A DNA stretch of 64,000 bases from Shewanella pneumatophori (GTDB lineage: Bacteria > Pseudomonadota > Gammaproteobacteria > Enterobacterales > Shewanellaceae): the NCBI RefSeq assembly GCF_023283895.1, contig NZ_JAKILB010000001.1, positions 434,001-498,000 of the forward strand, written 5' to 3'. A program made the position numbers and the translations under genes. This document shows, in pieces, positions 37,709 to 46,923 of the stretch; positions within the stretch are counted from its first letter, which is position 1, and every line of letters starts with the position of its first letter. Below the pieces are notes generated by a model, which made no database searches, was not told the origin of the DNA, and saw nothing but the letters and a program-made list of their open reading frames with translations.

Positions 37709-38887
37709 TTATATTCTCCCTGCGCTTTTTGGATAGGATTCTGGATACTTCTTAATATGCTTTTTAAGTTCGGCTAACTGCTTTTCTAGAATAGGCGTTG
37801 GCTTATCGTAGACATCGGTAATGATTTCATCGATATGCGGCGTCGGCACTTTTTCAGCGACTTTCAGCTCAGCTAACACTTCTTCACGATATTTAACGTA
37901 AAGCTCACTGTCTGTTTGCTCGTCCATCCAGCCTTTATTTACCATCCACAACTTAAAGCGTTTAACCGGATCATGTTGCTGCCATTTTGCCTCTTCCTCT
38001 TTAGAGCGATATCCAGAAGGATCATCCGATGAAGAGTGTGCACCAAGGCGGTATGTCATGGCTTCAATTAACACTGGCGCATTATGCTCAAGTGCATAAG
38101 CACGGGCTTGCTGAGTCGCAGCAAGTACTGCCAGCATATCGTTACCATCGACACGGATAGTATGCATGCCATAACCCACACCGCGGCTTGCAATACCATT
38201 GCCTTTAAACTGTTCATCAGTTGGCGTTGAAATGGCGTAACCATTATTGCGGCAGAAGAAAATAACCGGCGTGTTCAACACCGCGGCCATATTTAACCCG
38301 GCGTGAAAATCACCTTCAGATGCAGCGCCCTCTCCAAAATAACAGATAGCGATATTGCGCTTTCCTTGGCGCTTTAGGCTGTATGCAACGCCCGTTGCTT
38401 GGGGAATTTGAGTGGCTAGTGGTGATGAAATCGTTTGATAATTTAATGCTTGGCTGCCGTAATGAATTGGCATTTGGCGGCCTTTACCAAAATCTTTCTC
38501 ATTACTGAACATTTGATTCATAAACTGCTCAGTGGTGAAACCACGATAACGTAGCGCAGCATGTTCACGGTATTGAGCCAAAATAACATCGCCATCATCT
38601 AACGCGGCAGTGCTACCAATAATAGAGGCCTCTTCACCGGTACAGGTCATGTAAAAACTAATACGACCTTGACGCTGCGCCCCCAACATACGCTCGTCTA
38701 GTACGCGAGTAAACACGCAGGTATCGTGGATCTTTTTGGCTAACGTCTCGTCGATAACAGGTAAAACCGCGTTTTCATAGGCGGTGCCGTCTGCTTGTAA
38801 CACTTTTAAAATTGGGATCGCCAATGAGTCTTTATCAAGAAAGCTCACGCGATGGACTGTTTCAGCATTCGTTGTTGCGTTGCTCAT
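37709..38887 (-). CDS. bkdA1: Branched-chain 2-oxoacid dehydrogenase E1 alpha subunit
   Basis: A 392-residue thiamine-diphosphate subunit. The TPP motif reads CYFGEGAASEGDFHAGLNMA then NNGYAIST, and the loop YRLGAHSSSDDPSGYRS carries the residues that in other organisms form the kinase-regulated loop. It is the first gene of the operon and starts at an ATG at 38885-38887. The complex feeds valine, leucine and isoleucine breakdown and branched fatty acid synthesis. No lpd (E3) gene is here, so E3 is shared. Confidence 0.96.
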   Translation of the reverse strand: MSNATTNAETVHRVSFLDKDSLAIPILKVLQADGTAYENAVLPVIDETLAKKIHDTCVFTRVLDERMLGAQRQGRISFYMTCTGEEASIIGSTAALDDGDVILAQYREHAALRYRGFTTEQFMNQMFSNEKDFGKGRQMPIHYGSQALNYQTISSPLATQIPQATGVAYSLKRQGKRNIAICYFGEGAASEGDFHAGLNMAAVLNTPVIFFCRNNGYAISTPTDEQFKGNGIASRGVGYGMHTIRVDGNDMLAVLAATQQARAYALEHNAPVLIEAMTYRLGAHSSSDDPSGYRSKEEEAKWQQHDPVKRFKLWMVNKGWMDEQTDSELYVKYREEVLAELKVAEKVPTPHIDEIITDVYDKPTPILEKQLAELKKHIKKYPESYPKSAGRI

Positions 38888-39070
38888 AATGTGCTCTTGT
38901 TATTGATGGCGTCGCTTTATGACTTGCAGCAACGCCTTTCTATTTTAATACGCGGGAAGAACATTACGTTAACGTAAACTAACTCTCAATACTTCCCATC
39001 ATTGAAACGACAACTTAGCAGCTCATTGCATGTATATATTGGTTTACATGCACAGTTATTCATTCAGCAG

Positions 39071-40108
39071 CTAATCGATATTGCTATCGTCTGCAGCCTT
39101 TAGCATAAGCACAGTGCGTTGCCCAACGGGCACTTTGGCATTGGGGAACACAATGGCTTCAAACTCATGTTCAATTTTTACCTCTTGTCCGCCCTCTTTA
39201 GCTAAAATATACCCTTGTGGGAAGGCTGTGAAATTTTCGACATCGTTAGCGAAAGTAAATTCAAAATCATCGAAACGTTTATTCACCGAACGGCATACTT
39301 GGTAAAGGTTAAGACGTTTTAAATCGAATTTCGGCAGTTGCAGATCTTTGCCGCTAAGCAGCAAAGTCAGCATCTCTTTCATTGCGATAAAGCGAGTCAT
39401 ATCGTTTTGCCCCATAGGGAAAACTTTACCCAGTTCAATGGTAAATGCGTCGGCTTGATAATTTTGAGAAGAAAAATAACTAAAGGTAGTAGTTGGTTCG
39501 TGGTGAAATAAGATGGTGTTTACACCGCAAGACTCGAGAAACATGATCTGTTGGCGGCTATATTTACGTTGCCCACGGTAGGGATAAATAGCAAATTTCT
39601 CATGCTTTGAACCTCGAATTGCAGTATGTAAATCATAATGAATTCGTTGACGTTCACCCTCTTGCGACATAAAGAACTTATCAACATATTGCTCTAAATT
39701 CTTAGCCCTTACTCGCTCAGCGTTAACCAATCCTTCTCCTGCTGAGTGCGCCCCATTAAATAGTCGATTCAGGTTTTCTTCAATAAAGCGGGTGCCATTG
39801 TGAATTGCGGCAGGGTTACCAATTAAAAACAGCACTCGCTCGGTTAAGGCGATGTCTTCACTGAGTAACTGAGTCATTAACTCATTACACAGCTCAATGG
39901 GAGCTGTTTCATTACCGTGAACCGCACAAGAAAGGACAATATCCTTAGTGTGCTCCACATTGAGTGGTTCAAATACTATTACACCTGTATCCCAAACCTG
40001 AACATGAATTTGATTATCAAGTGTAAACTCAAAGGACTCTGCTATGTGTTGAGGGTGTGCCAGAGTCAGCGCTAAAAAGTCCTTAGACTGTTTCAATTCG
40101 TGAAACAC
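39071..40108 (-). CDS. astE: Succinylglutamate desuccinylase
   Basis: A 345-residue zinc hydrolase of the AstE/AspA family that splits N-succinylglutamate in the last step of arginine degradation. Zinc ligands H64 and E67 lie in [10 protein letters not shown] and a third histidine in [10 protein letters not shown] (H161). Arginine contacts are in [10 protein letters not shown] and [10 protein letters not shown]. Length is near the family norm (E. coli 322). It stands alone here, away from other ast genes. Confidence 0.94.
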   Translation of the reverse strand: MFHELKQSKDFLALTLAHPQHIAESFEFTLDNQIHVQVWDTGVIVFEPLNVEHTKDIVLSCAVHGNETAPIELCNELMTQLLSEDIALTERVLFLIGNPAAIHNGTRFIEENLNRLFNGAHSAGEGLVNAERVRAKNLEQYVDKFFMSQEGERQRIHYDLHTAIRGSKHEKFAIYPYRGQRKYSRQQIMFLESCGVNTILFHHEPTTTFSYFSSQNYQADAFTIELGKVFPMGQNDMTRFIAMKEMLTLLLSGKDLQLPKFDLKRLNLYQVCRSVNKRFDDFEFTFANDVENFTAFPQGYILAKEGGQEVKIEHEFEAIVFPNAKVPVGQRTVLMLKAADDSNID

Positions 40109-40406
40109 AAACTACTCCTTATTATTGGTTTGTCAGCTTAACGTCACGCAAGATCCAGTAAACACTAGCTATCTCGTTGGCGACAGTCACTAATTCTGCC
40201 TGGAATAGTAGCATAATTGCTCACCAATTCTGCTAAGGATTTACCAAGCTTTGTTTAACAATTATTCAGGTAAACCAATTTAAGCTTGCAATGGTCGTCA
40301 AAATAAAACAAGATAAAGCCATCTAGCCATCCAAACGGCTAAATTTAGTAACTGATAACACTAGCTAACAGTTAACTATGTAGTTTTGGTTTTAAGGAGA
40401 ACAGCA

Positions 40407-40886
40407 ATGGCATTAGCAACATTTGGCGCAGGGTGTTTTTGGGGAGTAGAGTATTTTTTCCGTAAAGTTAACGGTGTACGTGATTGCACTTGTGGCTATA
40501 TGGGCGGAAAAGATCAATTTACCCGCTACCTAGATGTCAAACAAGGCATCACGGGACATGCTGAAGTTGTGCAGGTTGAGTTCGATCCAGCCATTGTATC
40601 TTTTGACGATTTATTAGCTATTTTTTGGCAAAATCATAATCCCACCACCTTAAATCAACAAGGTGGCGATATTGGTAGCCAATATCGTAGTACTATATTT
40701 TTCCACGATAAAACTCAAAAGCAGCAAGCTGAAGCGTCAAAGCTTGGGCTAATTAAAAGCCAAAAATGGGGAAGCCGAGCCATAGTGACCGAAATCGTTC
40801 CTTGCCAGCAGTTTCATCAAGCTGAAGACTACCATCAAGATTATTTGGCTAAAAATAACCTTCCAAGCTGCCATATAAGCTACTAA
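40407..40886 (+). CDS. msrA: Peptide methionine-S-sulfoxide reductase MsrA
   Basis: A 159-residue repair enzyme that reduces methionine-S-sulfoxide in proteins. The catalytic motif GCFWG has Cys10; substrate residues follow in GYMGGK and the C-terminal EDYHQDYL. AAGGAGA seven bases upstream fixes the ATG at 40407, although the frame is open from 40386. It lacks an MsrB fusion. A bidirectional terminator separates it from convergent pgm. Confidence 0.95.
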   Translation: MALATFGAGCFWGVEYFFRKVNGVRDCTCGYMGGKDQFTRYLDVKQGITGHAEVVQVEFDPAIVSFDDLLAIFWQNHNPTTLNQQGGDIGSQYRSTIFFHDKTQKQQAEASKLGLIKSQKWGSRAIVTEIVPCQQFHQAEDYHQDYLAKNNLPSCHISY

Positions 40887-40902
40887 GCATAGCGCGACCA
40901 AT

Positions 40903-40928
40903 AAAAAGGCACCCTAAGGTGCCTTTTT
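40903..40928. terminator. Bidirectional terminator, msrA and pgm
   Basis: AAAAAGGCACC (40903-40913), loop CTAA, GGTGCCTTTTT (40918-40928). Confidence 0.94.
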
Positions 40929-40945
40929 CGTTCTAAAAATTCACA

Positions 40946-42589
40946 TTACTTTAATGCATCAGCCACAATCGCTTGCGCTTCTTTAAGTAAGGTCGCCAAA
41001 TGTGCTTCACTGACAAAGCTTTCAGCATACAGCTTAAATAAAGCTTCGGTACCTGACGGACGAGCCGCAAACCAGCCGTTGTCAGTAACCATTTTAATGC
41101 CGCCTATCGCTGCGTTATTACCCGGCGCATGAGTTAGCTTTTGTAAAATACTATCTCCTGCAAGGGTATCAGCAGTAATTGCATTAGCATCGATTTTTGA
41201 AAACTTAGCTTTATCTTCTAGGCTTACAGGGCTATCAATCCGCTGGTAATAACTTTTGCCGAACTGCGCTTCAAGCTCATCATATCGCTGTTGTGGCGTT
41301 TTGCCGGTAACAGCTAAGATCTCAGCCGCTAACAAACAAAGAATAAAACCATCTTTATCTGTACACCAAGTACTACCATCTTTTCTTAAAAATGCAGCAC
41401 CAGCGCTTTCTTCACCACCAAACGCAAACTCGCTATTACCTAGACCGTCAACAAACCATTTAAAGCCTACTGGCACCTCAGCCATTTGTTTATTGTGCAG
41501 CGCACAAACTTTATCAATCATCGCGCTTGAGACCAGTGTTTTACCAATCACCATCTCGGCGGTCCACATAGGGCGATGGGTAACAAGGTAATCAATTGCA
41601 ACTGCAAGAAAATGGTTAGGATTCATCAAGCCACTGCCAGGGCAAACAATACCGTGGCGGTCGAAGTCAGGATCATTACCTAAACATAAATCAAAATTAT
41701 CTTTATGTTTTAATAAACCAGCCATAGCATATGGAGACGAACAATCCATACGGATTTTACCGTCTTTATCAAGCGGCATGAACGCAAAGCTAGGGTCGAC
41801 ACTTTGGTTGACAACCGTAAGGTCAATGCCGTAATGCGCAGCAATCGGTTGCCAGTAGTCAATACCTGAACCACCTAGTGGATCAATACCTAACTTTATC
41901 TTGGAATCTGCAATAGCCTGCATATCGATGACATTGGCAAGATCTTCTACATAGGGTGTAATTAAATCTTTTTCTGTCAGCAATTCACTTGCTAACGCAT
42001 CTTGGTAACTCACCTGCTTAACGCCGGTGAGATTACTTGCAAGATATTCATTAGCTTTATCTTGGATCCAATTGGTGATCTCACCTTCCGCTGGGCCACC
42101 ATGGGGCGGATTGTATTTAATCCCACCGTCTTGAGGCGGATTATGCGATGGAGTAACAATCAAACCATCAACTAAAGCCTGACCTGATGGACTTTTATTG
42201 GCGCAAATAATCGCATGAGAAACGACCGGTGTAGGCGTGTAACCGTCATTCTTATGAATCACGACATTTACGCCATTTGCCACCAATACCTCAATAACTG
42301 AAATAGCAGCAGGCTGAGATAATGCGTGGGTATCGATACCTAGAATTAGCTGACCAGTGATATTCGCTTGTATGCGGTAATCAGCGACAGCTTGGGCAAT
42401 TGCGACGATGTGTGCTTCATTGAAGCTACTATTTACGGCACTACCACGATGGCCAGATGTACCAAAGGTGACCTGTTGTGTCACATCTTCTACATTGGGT
42501 TGTAAGCGGTAATATAGGCTAACGAGTTTTGGGATATTGACCAAATCCTTTTGCTCAGCAATCAATCCTGCTCTCTTATGTGTAGCCAA
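40946..42589 (-). CDS. pgm: Phosphoglucomutase (alpha-D-glucose-specific)
   Basis: A 547-residue enzyme converting glucose-1-phosphate and glucose-6-phosphate. The phosphoserine is S148 in TPSHNPPQDGG, the metal loop is DPDFDRHG, the sugar loop is GEESAGA, and the phosphate-binding end is ARPSGTE. It belongs to the long bacterial Pgm family (E. coli 546). As in E. coli it follows seqA on the same strand; the 167-base gap between them may hold a separate promoter. Confidence 0.97.
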   Translation of the reverse strand: MATHKRAGLIAEQKDLVNIPKLVSLYYRLQPNVEDVTQQVTFGTSGHRGSAVNSSFNEAHIVAIAQAVADYRIQANITGQLILGIDTHALSQPAAISVIEVLVANGVNVVIHKNDGYTPTPVVSHAIICANKSPSGQALVDGLIVTPSHNPPQDGGIKYNPPHGGPAEGEITNWIQDKANEYLASNLTGVKQVSYQDALASELLTEKDLITPYVEDLANVIDMQAIADSKIKLGIDPLGGSGIDYWQPIAAHYGIDLTVVNQSVDPSFAFMPLDKDGKIRMDCSSPYAMAGLLKHKDNFDLCLGNDPDFDRHGIVCPGSGLMNPNHFLAVAIDYLVTHRPMWTAEMVIGKTLVSSAMIDKVCALHNKQMAEVPVGFKWFVDGLGNSEFAFGGEESAGAAFLRKDGSTWCTDKDGFILCLLAAEILAVTGKTPQQRYDELEAQFGKSYYQRIDSPVSLEDKAKFSKIDANAITADTLAGDSILQKLTHAPGNNAAIGGIKMVTDNGWFAARPSGTEALFKLYAESFVSEAHLATLLKEAQAIVADALK

Positions 42590-42756
42590 GTACGTTCTCC
42601 TTTATGGCGTTGTAATAAACACTGAACCTTTTATAGTTTCAGCTTACAGCTTTTATATTAATAATTTATGTCTGCCTTAAAGCCGACAAAGGTTTGCCGA
42701 TATTGAGCAAACCTTGAGTTAATGGCCTTTAACGATTCAGAATTTACAATTAACCG

Positions 42757-43311
42757 TTAAATTTTAGCTGCGATCTCACTTATCTGCACTTCATCAGTAC
42801 CAAACTGCATTAACACTTCTGACAAAATAGTGCGCTTTTTTGCAGTGTTATTATTGGTAGTAACCCAAAATCCACTTTGACCAATCTCTTTCGGGTTAGC
42901 AGACTTACTGGCTTTTAATAACGCTTCCTTTGAAGTCGCGAAATATAAGCGGTCACGCCCTTGGATCTGTAATACCTGCTCAAATTGCTTAGGCGATGCT
43001 AAATACACAGTATCTAGAATAAATAAGAAGCGCCCTACTGCACCTTTCTGATTCGCTAGTAGCTCTGCGTCAATTAACTGATTAAAGTCAGAGACCGCTT
43101 TTACTGCTGCGACAGGCTTTTTAACTACCTTTTCAACCTTAGGAGTTTGTTCAAGGCTTGGATGACTGATCTCTTCAGGAGCATCTTCAACCACAGATTC
43201 AACTTGTAGTCCCAATATACGGCGCAAAATATCCGAAGCGCTCTCGCCAATTTGTTCTGTTTTACTGGCGATGTGTCGATAAAGCTCTTCATCAACTTCG
43301 ATATATTTCAT
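42757..43311 (-). CDS. seqA: Negative regulator of replication initiation SeqA
   Basis: A 184-residue protein that binds hemimethylated GATC sites and delays new rounds of replication at oriC. The N-terminal segment (MKYIEVDEELYRHIASKTEQ) makes filaments. A variable linker follows (about 40-70), then the DNA-binding domain (about 71-184) with LYFATSKEALLKASKSANPK and the FWVTTNNNTAKKR loop. Five GATC sites lie within 120 bases upstream, which hints at self-control. Confidence 0.97.
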   Translation of the reverse strand: MKYIEVDEELYRHIASKTEQIGESASDILRRILGLQVESVVEDAPEEISHPSLEQTPKVEKVVKKPVAAVKAVSDFNQLIDAELLANQKGAVGRFLFILDTVYLASPKQFEQVLQIQGRDRLYFATSKEALLKASKSANPKEIGQSGFWVTTNNNTAKKRTILSEVLMQFGTDEVQISEIAAKI

Positions 43312-43360
43312 AATGGTAGTCTTCCTTAAGTAAAAAAGCGGAATAGCGTTGTTTTAATGC

Positions 43361-43479
43361 GATCGATCGCAAACGATCCCGAATTATTCGCCCAGTGTAG
43401 CGAGGTTTAGTGCCTTGATAAAGCGCCATTAAATGAAAACTGCGATCCAACTGAAAAAGAACTCATTTAACAAGCGATC
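43361..43479. promoter_or_regulatory. Cluster of five GATC sites between seqA and ybfF
   Basis: GATC occurs at 43361, 43365, 43375, 43444 and 43476. The first three lie within 18 bases, and GCGATCGATCGC at 43359-43370 is a palindrome. SeqA binds pairs of hemimethylated GATC at short spacing, so these may be targets for SeqA and Dam methylation. The sites are certain; the role is inferred. Confidence 0.5.
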
Positions 43480-43587
43480 TTTGCCGATATTTTCTCCTCT
43501 TGTGGTGATTTTATGGCTAATAGTTGGTTTTCTTAGCTAACCAAGGCACAATCTGCGCCAAATTTACGTTACCAAGGCAGCCAGAAA

Positions 43588-44355
43588 ATGCATTACACCA
43601 CCAGTGGCCAAGGACCCGTTGTTATTCTCATTCACGGTCTTTTTGGCGATCTCGATAATTTAAAAGCACTTGGTAAAGAGTTGGAAACCGACTATACAGT
43701 GGTGCGTGTTGATGTACCCAATCATGGTGCAAGTCCACATATCAGCGCAATGAATTATCAAACCCTAGCTGACAACATGGCTGACTTTATCGGGCAGCTT
43801 TGTAGTAAGCATGGATGTAACAACGTGACGCTTGTTGGACACTCTATGGGCGGTAAGATCGCAATGGCAACTGCACTTAACTACCCGCAATGGGTTAATA
43901 AGTTAGTGGTTGCCGATATTGCCCCAGTTAGCTACCAAAGCCGTCATGACGCAGTATTTGCTGCATTAGAAAGCATGCCAGTTAATGAACTTACCGATCG
44001 CCGACAGGCCTTAACTCATATGCAGGCATCCAGCATTGATGATGGCACCGCACAGTTTTTATTAAAATCATTAACTAGAACAGCTACTGGTTTTGCGTGG
44101 AAAATGAATCTTTCGGGACTTAAAAGCAGTTATCCAGATATTATTGCCTGGCCAGAGTTTGGCGCTGTCTATGAAGGCCCTTGCCTATTTGTCCGCGGCG
44201 GAGATTCTGATTACATTACAGCCGAACACCGCCAAGCGATTATGAGCCAATTCCCAAATGTAAAAGCCAAAACGATTGCTGGCACCGGTCACTGGCTACA
44301 TGCTCAAAAAGCCAACATTTTTAATCGTATAGTTAAAGATTTCATCACTAGCTAG
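43588..44355 (+). CDS. ybfF: Alpha/beta-hydrolase, acyl-CoA esterase YbfF family
   Basis: A 255-residue esterase. The nucleophile is S86 in GHSMGGK, the oxyanion loop is HGLFGDLDNL, an acid follows (about 205), and the catalytic His is in GTGHWLHA near the end. E. coli YbfF hydrolyses short acyl-CoA and esters; the natural substrate is not settled. It is divergent from seqA, the same order as in E. coli. Confidence 0.93.
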   Translation: MHYTTSGQGPVVILIHGLFGDLDNLKALGKELETDYTVVRVDVPNHGASPHISAMNYQTLADNMADFIGQLCSKHGCNNVTLVGHSMGGKIAMATALNYPQWVNKLVVADIAPVSYQSRHDAVFAALESMPVNELTDRRQALTHMQASSIDDGTAQFLLKSLTRTATGFAWKMNLSGLKSSYPDIIAWPEFGAVYEGPCLFVRGGDSDYITAEHRQAIMSQFPNVKAKTIAGTGHWLHAQKANIFNRIVKDFITS

Positions 44356-44454
44356 TATGGTAATTTTCGCGAGAGAAACATGTAAAGCTTATAGCCGCTC
44401 GAAAACTTATATGGTATATTCGCGCAACTTTTTTGGCCTAGAAAGGAATGGCAA

Positions 44455-44676
44455 ATGCTAATGCAATATATGGAACAGATTGAAGCACTCGGCTTAAACC
44501 TGTTTTTTGCAGCCATTTTCTTTTTTATCGGTATGGCCATTCAAGATGTACTCAAGCAAGGTAAAGTGCCAAAGTTTGGGCGTTACATCGTTTGGCTAGT
44601 GTTATTTCTCGGCTGTGCCGGGTTTATTGCAAAAGGGATTATACAGATGACCTGGGAAGGCTCAGGTATCGGGTAA
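44455..44676 (+). CDS. DUF2788 small membrane protein
   Basis: A 73-residue protein with two hydrophobic segments (about 13-33 and 44-64) split by QDVLKQGKVPKFGR. This matches the DUF2788 family found between ybfF and ybfE in Shewanella and relatives. Function unknown. AGGAATGG precedes the ATG at 44455. It ends 11 bases before ybfE, with which it is probably co-transcribed. Confidence 0.85.
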   Translation: MLMQYMEQIEALGLNLFFAAIFFFIGMAIQDVLKQGKVPKFGRYIVWLVLFLGCAGFIAKGIIQMTWEGSGIG

Positions 44677-44687
44677 ATACGAATTCA

Positions 44688-44960
44688 ATGGCAAAAGAAA
44701 CATCAGATAGAACCACCATTGATCTGTTTGCAACAGAAAAGCGACGTGGTAGGCCTCGCAGCAATCCGTTGCCGCGCGACCAACAGCTCAAAATTAATAA
44801 AAGAAACCAGATTCAGCGTGACCGAGCTAACGGATTAAAGCGAATAGAGTTAAAGGTGTCACAAGATTTGTATGACGCCTTGAATGAACAAGCTGTGGCC
44901 AGTAATATCAGCCGCAGCCAACTAATCGAATCTATACTACAAAAGCAGGTTAGTAACTAA
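44688..44960 (+). CDS. ybfE: YbfE-family small DNA-binding-like protein
   Basis: A 90-residue basic protein: MAKETSDRTTIDLFATEKRR, then GRPRSNPLPRDQQ, then a ribbon-helix-helix-like end (RIELKVSQDLYDALNEQAVA, then SNISRSQLIESIL). In E. coli the homologue is LexA-regulated; I see no LexA box here. The frame runs further upstream, but the ATG at 44688 gives the family start. It lies between DUF2788 and fldA, as in relatives. Function unknown. Confidence 0.88.
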   Translation: MAKETSDRTTIDLFATEKRRGRPRSNPLPRDQQLKINKRNQIQRDRANGLKRIELKVSQDLYDALNEQAVASNISRSQLIESILQKQVSN

Positions 44961-44969
44961 CCCACTTTT
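44948..44969 (+). terminator. Weak hairpin over the ybfE stop codon
   Basis: GGTTAG (44948-44953), TAA, CTAACC (44957-44962), then CAC and a T-run. The ybfE stop is inside the stem. It may partly separate ybfE from fldA. Confidence 0.4.
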
Positions 44970-45016
44970 TATATACGTGCACCATTAATAGTTAACTAGA
45001 TATTAAAGGAACAACA

Positions 45017-45544
45017 ATGGCAACTGTAGGTCTTTTTTTCGGGTCTGATACAGGCAACACCGAAGCCGTCGCCAAAATGATCCAGAAAAAACTGGGCAAG
45101 CAAATGGTTGAGGTAAAAGATATTGCCAAAAGTACCAAGGAACAAATCGCAGATTACGATCTGTTGATTTTCGGCATTCCAACTTGGTATTACGGTGAAG
45201 CGCAATGTGATTGGGACGATTTCTTCCCAGAACTTGAGCAAATTGATTTTGAAGATAAATTAGTCGCAATCTTTGGTTGTGGTGATCAGGAAGATTACGC
45301 AGAGTACTTCCTTGACGCTATGGGCATGGTTAACGAAATCGTTGAAGCGCGTGGCGCTGTTGTAATTGGTCACTGGCCAACTGCAGGTTACGATTTTGAA
45401 GAATCAAAAGGCCTAGCAGATGAAAACCACTTTGTTGGTTTAGGTATCGATGAAGATCGTCAACCAGAACTAACTGAAGAGCGCGTTGACGCTTGGGTTA
45501 AACAGATCTACGAAGAGATGTGTTTAGCAGAGCTAGAAGACTAA
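45017..45544 (+). CDS. fldA: Flavodoxin I
   Basis: A 175-residue long-chain flavodoxin carrying FMN, a low-potential electron carrier. The phosphate loop is FGSDTGNTEA (residues 8-17). FMN-stacking regions are PTWYYGEAQCDWDDF (about 55-69) and GCGDQEDYAEYF (about 88-99). AAAGGAAC precedes the ATG. In E. coli fur follows fldA; here a terminator and earP do. Confidence 0.96.
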   Translation: MATVGLFFGSDTGNTEAVAKMIQKKLGKQMVEVKDIAKSTKEQIADYDLLIFGIPTWYYGEAQCDWDDFFPELEQIDFEDKLVAIFGCGDQEDYAEYFLDAMGMVNEIVEARGAVVIGHWPTAGYDFEESKGLADENHFVGLGIDEDRQPELTEERVDAWVKQIYEEMCLAELED

Positions 45545-45587
45545 CAAAACTCGCTAAGGTATTTTTACTTTAGTATTTTTTGATAGT

Positions 45588-45617
45588 AAAAGCGGCATAT
45601 TAATATGCCGCTTTTTT
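45588..45617 (+). terminator. Intrinsic terminator after fldA
   Basis: A 22-base palindrome (45591-45612, AGCGGCATATT and its complement), flanked by A residues and a T-run. Confidence 0.9.
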
Positions 45618-45646
45618 GTCCGCGCTGTTAGCGTGTCAGTTTAATT

Positions 45647-45667
45647 CGACTCTTGGACTAAGAGTCG
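45647..45667 (+). promoter_or_regulatory. Perfect stem-loop just before the earP ribosome site
   Basis: CGACTCTT (45647-45654), loop GGACT, AAGAGTCG (45660-45667). The earP ribosome site GGTGAG begins four bases later. It could affect translation or mark the 5' end. No protein or RNA that binds it is known to me. Confidence 0.45.
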
Positions 45668-45685
45668 CACGGTGAGTGTTATAGC

Positions 45686-46879
45686 ATGGTAAGTGGTTCG
45701 TCTACTGAGCATTGGGACATTTTTTGTGCTGTTGTCGATAACTATGGTGATATCGGTGTCACTTGGCGCCTAGCTAAGCAATTAGCTAATGAAAAACAAA
45801 TTGATATTACACTTTGGGTCGATGACTTAAATAGCTTTTCGCATATCTTACCCCAGCTCGATCCACAACTTACCACCCAAGTTCATTACGGGATCACCAT
45901 CAATCAATGGACAGTGCCTTTAGCTCTGACCTATCAGCCAGGTGCTGTTTTGATTGAAGCATTTGCCTGCGAACTGCCAGATGAAGTCAAAACTGTACTG
46001 TTAAAACTGCATAGTGATTACAAAGCAGATAGCAGTAAACAAAAGCCGCCAGTGTGGATTAACCTTGAGTACCTCAGTGCTGAGTCTTGGGTCGAAGGCT
46101 GCCATGGTTTACCCTCTATGCAACCAAGCGGATTAAAGAAGCACTTTTATTTCCCTGGTTTTACAGATAAAACCGGTGGTCTGCTTTGTGAAGGTGCTTT
46201 ACTAAAGCAGCGCGAAGAATGGCAAAACGATCCACAAAATAAAATGGCATTGTTTGCACAATTAGGTCTTAAGGGCATAGAGGTTCAAGATAACGTCATT
46301 AGTGTGTTTAGCTATGAGTCCTCTGCCCTGTTAGCCCTATGTCAACATTGGCAGCAAAGTGAACAAACAACTCATGCGCTCATCCCAAAAGGTAGAAGCC
46401 TGAATAGTTTACGTTCAATCTTGCCAACGCAGGTAGACCAGTTAACAAGCGGTGAACAGATAAAACTCGGTAACTTAATCATCCACATTTTGCCAATGAC
46501 AGATCAAGAGAGCTACGATAAGCTACTTTGGAGCTGTGATTTTAATATTGTGCGCGGTGAAGATTCGTTCTTACGTGCCCAATGGGCTGCAAAACCGTTC
46601 ATTTGGCACATTTATGTGCAAGAAGATGACTATCATCTAATAAAATTAGATGCCTTTATGCAGCTTTACTGTAATAATCTGCCGCCAGAATTAGCTAAAA
46701 GCTGGAAAGCGCTCAATCTTGCCTTTAACCAAGAACAAGACACACAAGCGACCCAGCACTGGCAACAAATTAATTTAGCCAATTTGCCGTTGTTGCAACA
46801 TGCAGCTCAATGGCCAATTGACGCGATAAATGATGTAGATCTTGTTTCTCGACTAGTTCAATTCGTCAAAAATAGCTAA
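45686..46879 (+). CDS. earP: EF-P arginine rhamnosyltransferase EarP
   Basis: A 397-residue GT-B glycosyltransferase that puts rhamnose from TDP-rhamnose onto Arg32 of elongation factor P. Family marks are the N-terminal WDIFCAVVDNYGDIGVTWRL with the catalytic Asp region, and the C-terminal nucleotide-sugar site IVRGEDSFLRAQWAAKPFIW. It directly precedes efp with a 44-base gap, and EF-P here carries the target arginine. Rhamnose synthesis genes are not in the window. Confidence 0.95.
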   Translation: MVSGSSTEHWDIFCAVVDNYGDIGVTWRLAKQLANEKQIDITLWVDDLNSFSHILPQLDPQLTTQVHYGITINQWTVPLALTYQPGAVLIEAFACELPDEVKTVLLKLHSDYKADSSKQKPPVWINLEYLSAESWVEGCHGLPSMQPSGLKKHFYFPGFTDKTGGLLCEGALLKQREEWQNDPQNKMALFAQLGLKGIEVQDNVISVFSYESSALLALCQHWQQSEQTTHALIPKGRSLNSLRSILPTQVDQLTSGEQIKLGNLIIHILPMTDQESYDKLLWSCDFNIVRGEDSFLRAQWAAKPFIWHIYVQEDDYHLIKLDAFMQLYCNNLPPELAKSWKALNLAFNQEQDTQATQHWQQINLANLPLLQHAAQWPIDAINDVDLVSRLVQFVKNS

Positions 46880-46923
46880 GATACTACGTTTAAATAGAAA
46901 AACCTAAAATAGGAAATAGTATA

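Noticed and set aside
44600-44687. LexA box ahead of ybfE
   Set aside because: I looked for CTGT-N8-ACAG because E. coli ybfE is LexA-controlled, and found none here or before the DUF2788 gene.
45545-45685. fur gene after fldA
   Set aside because: E. coli has fur next to fldA, but this space holds only a terminator and a stem-loop before earP.
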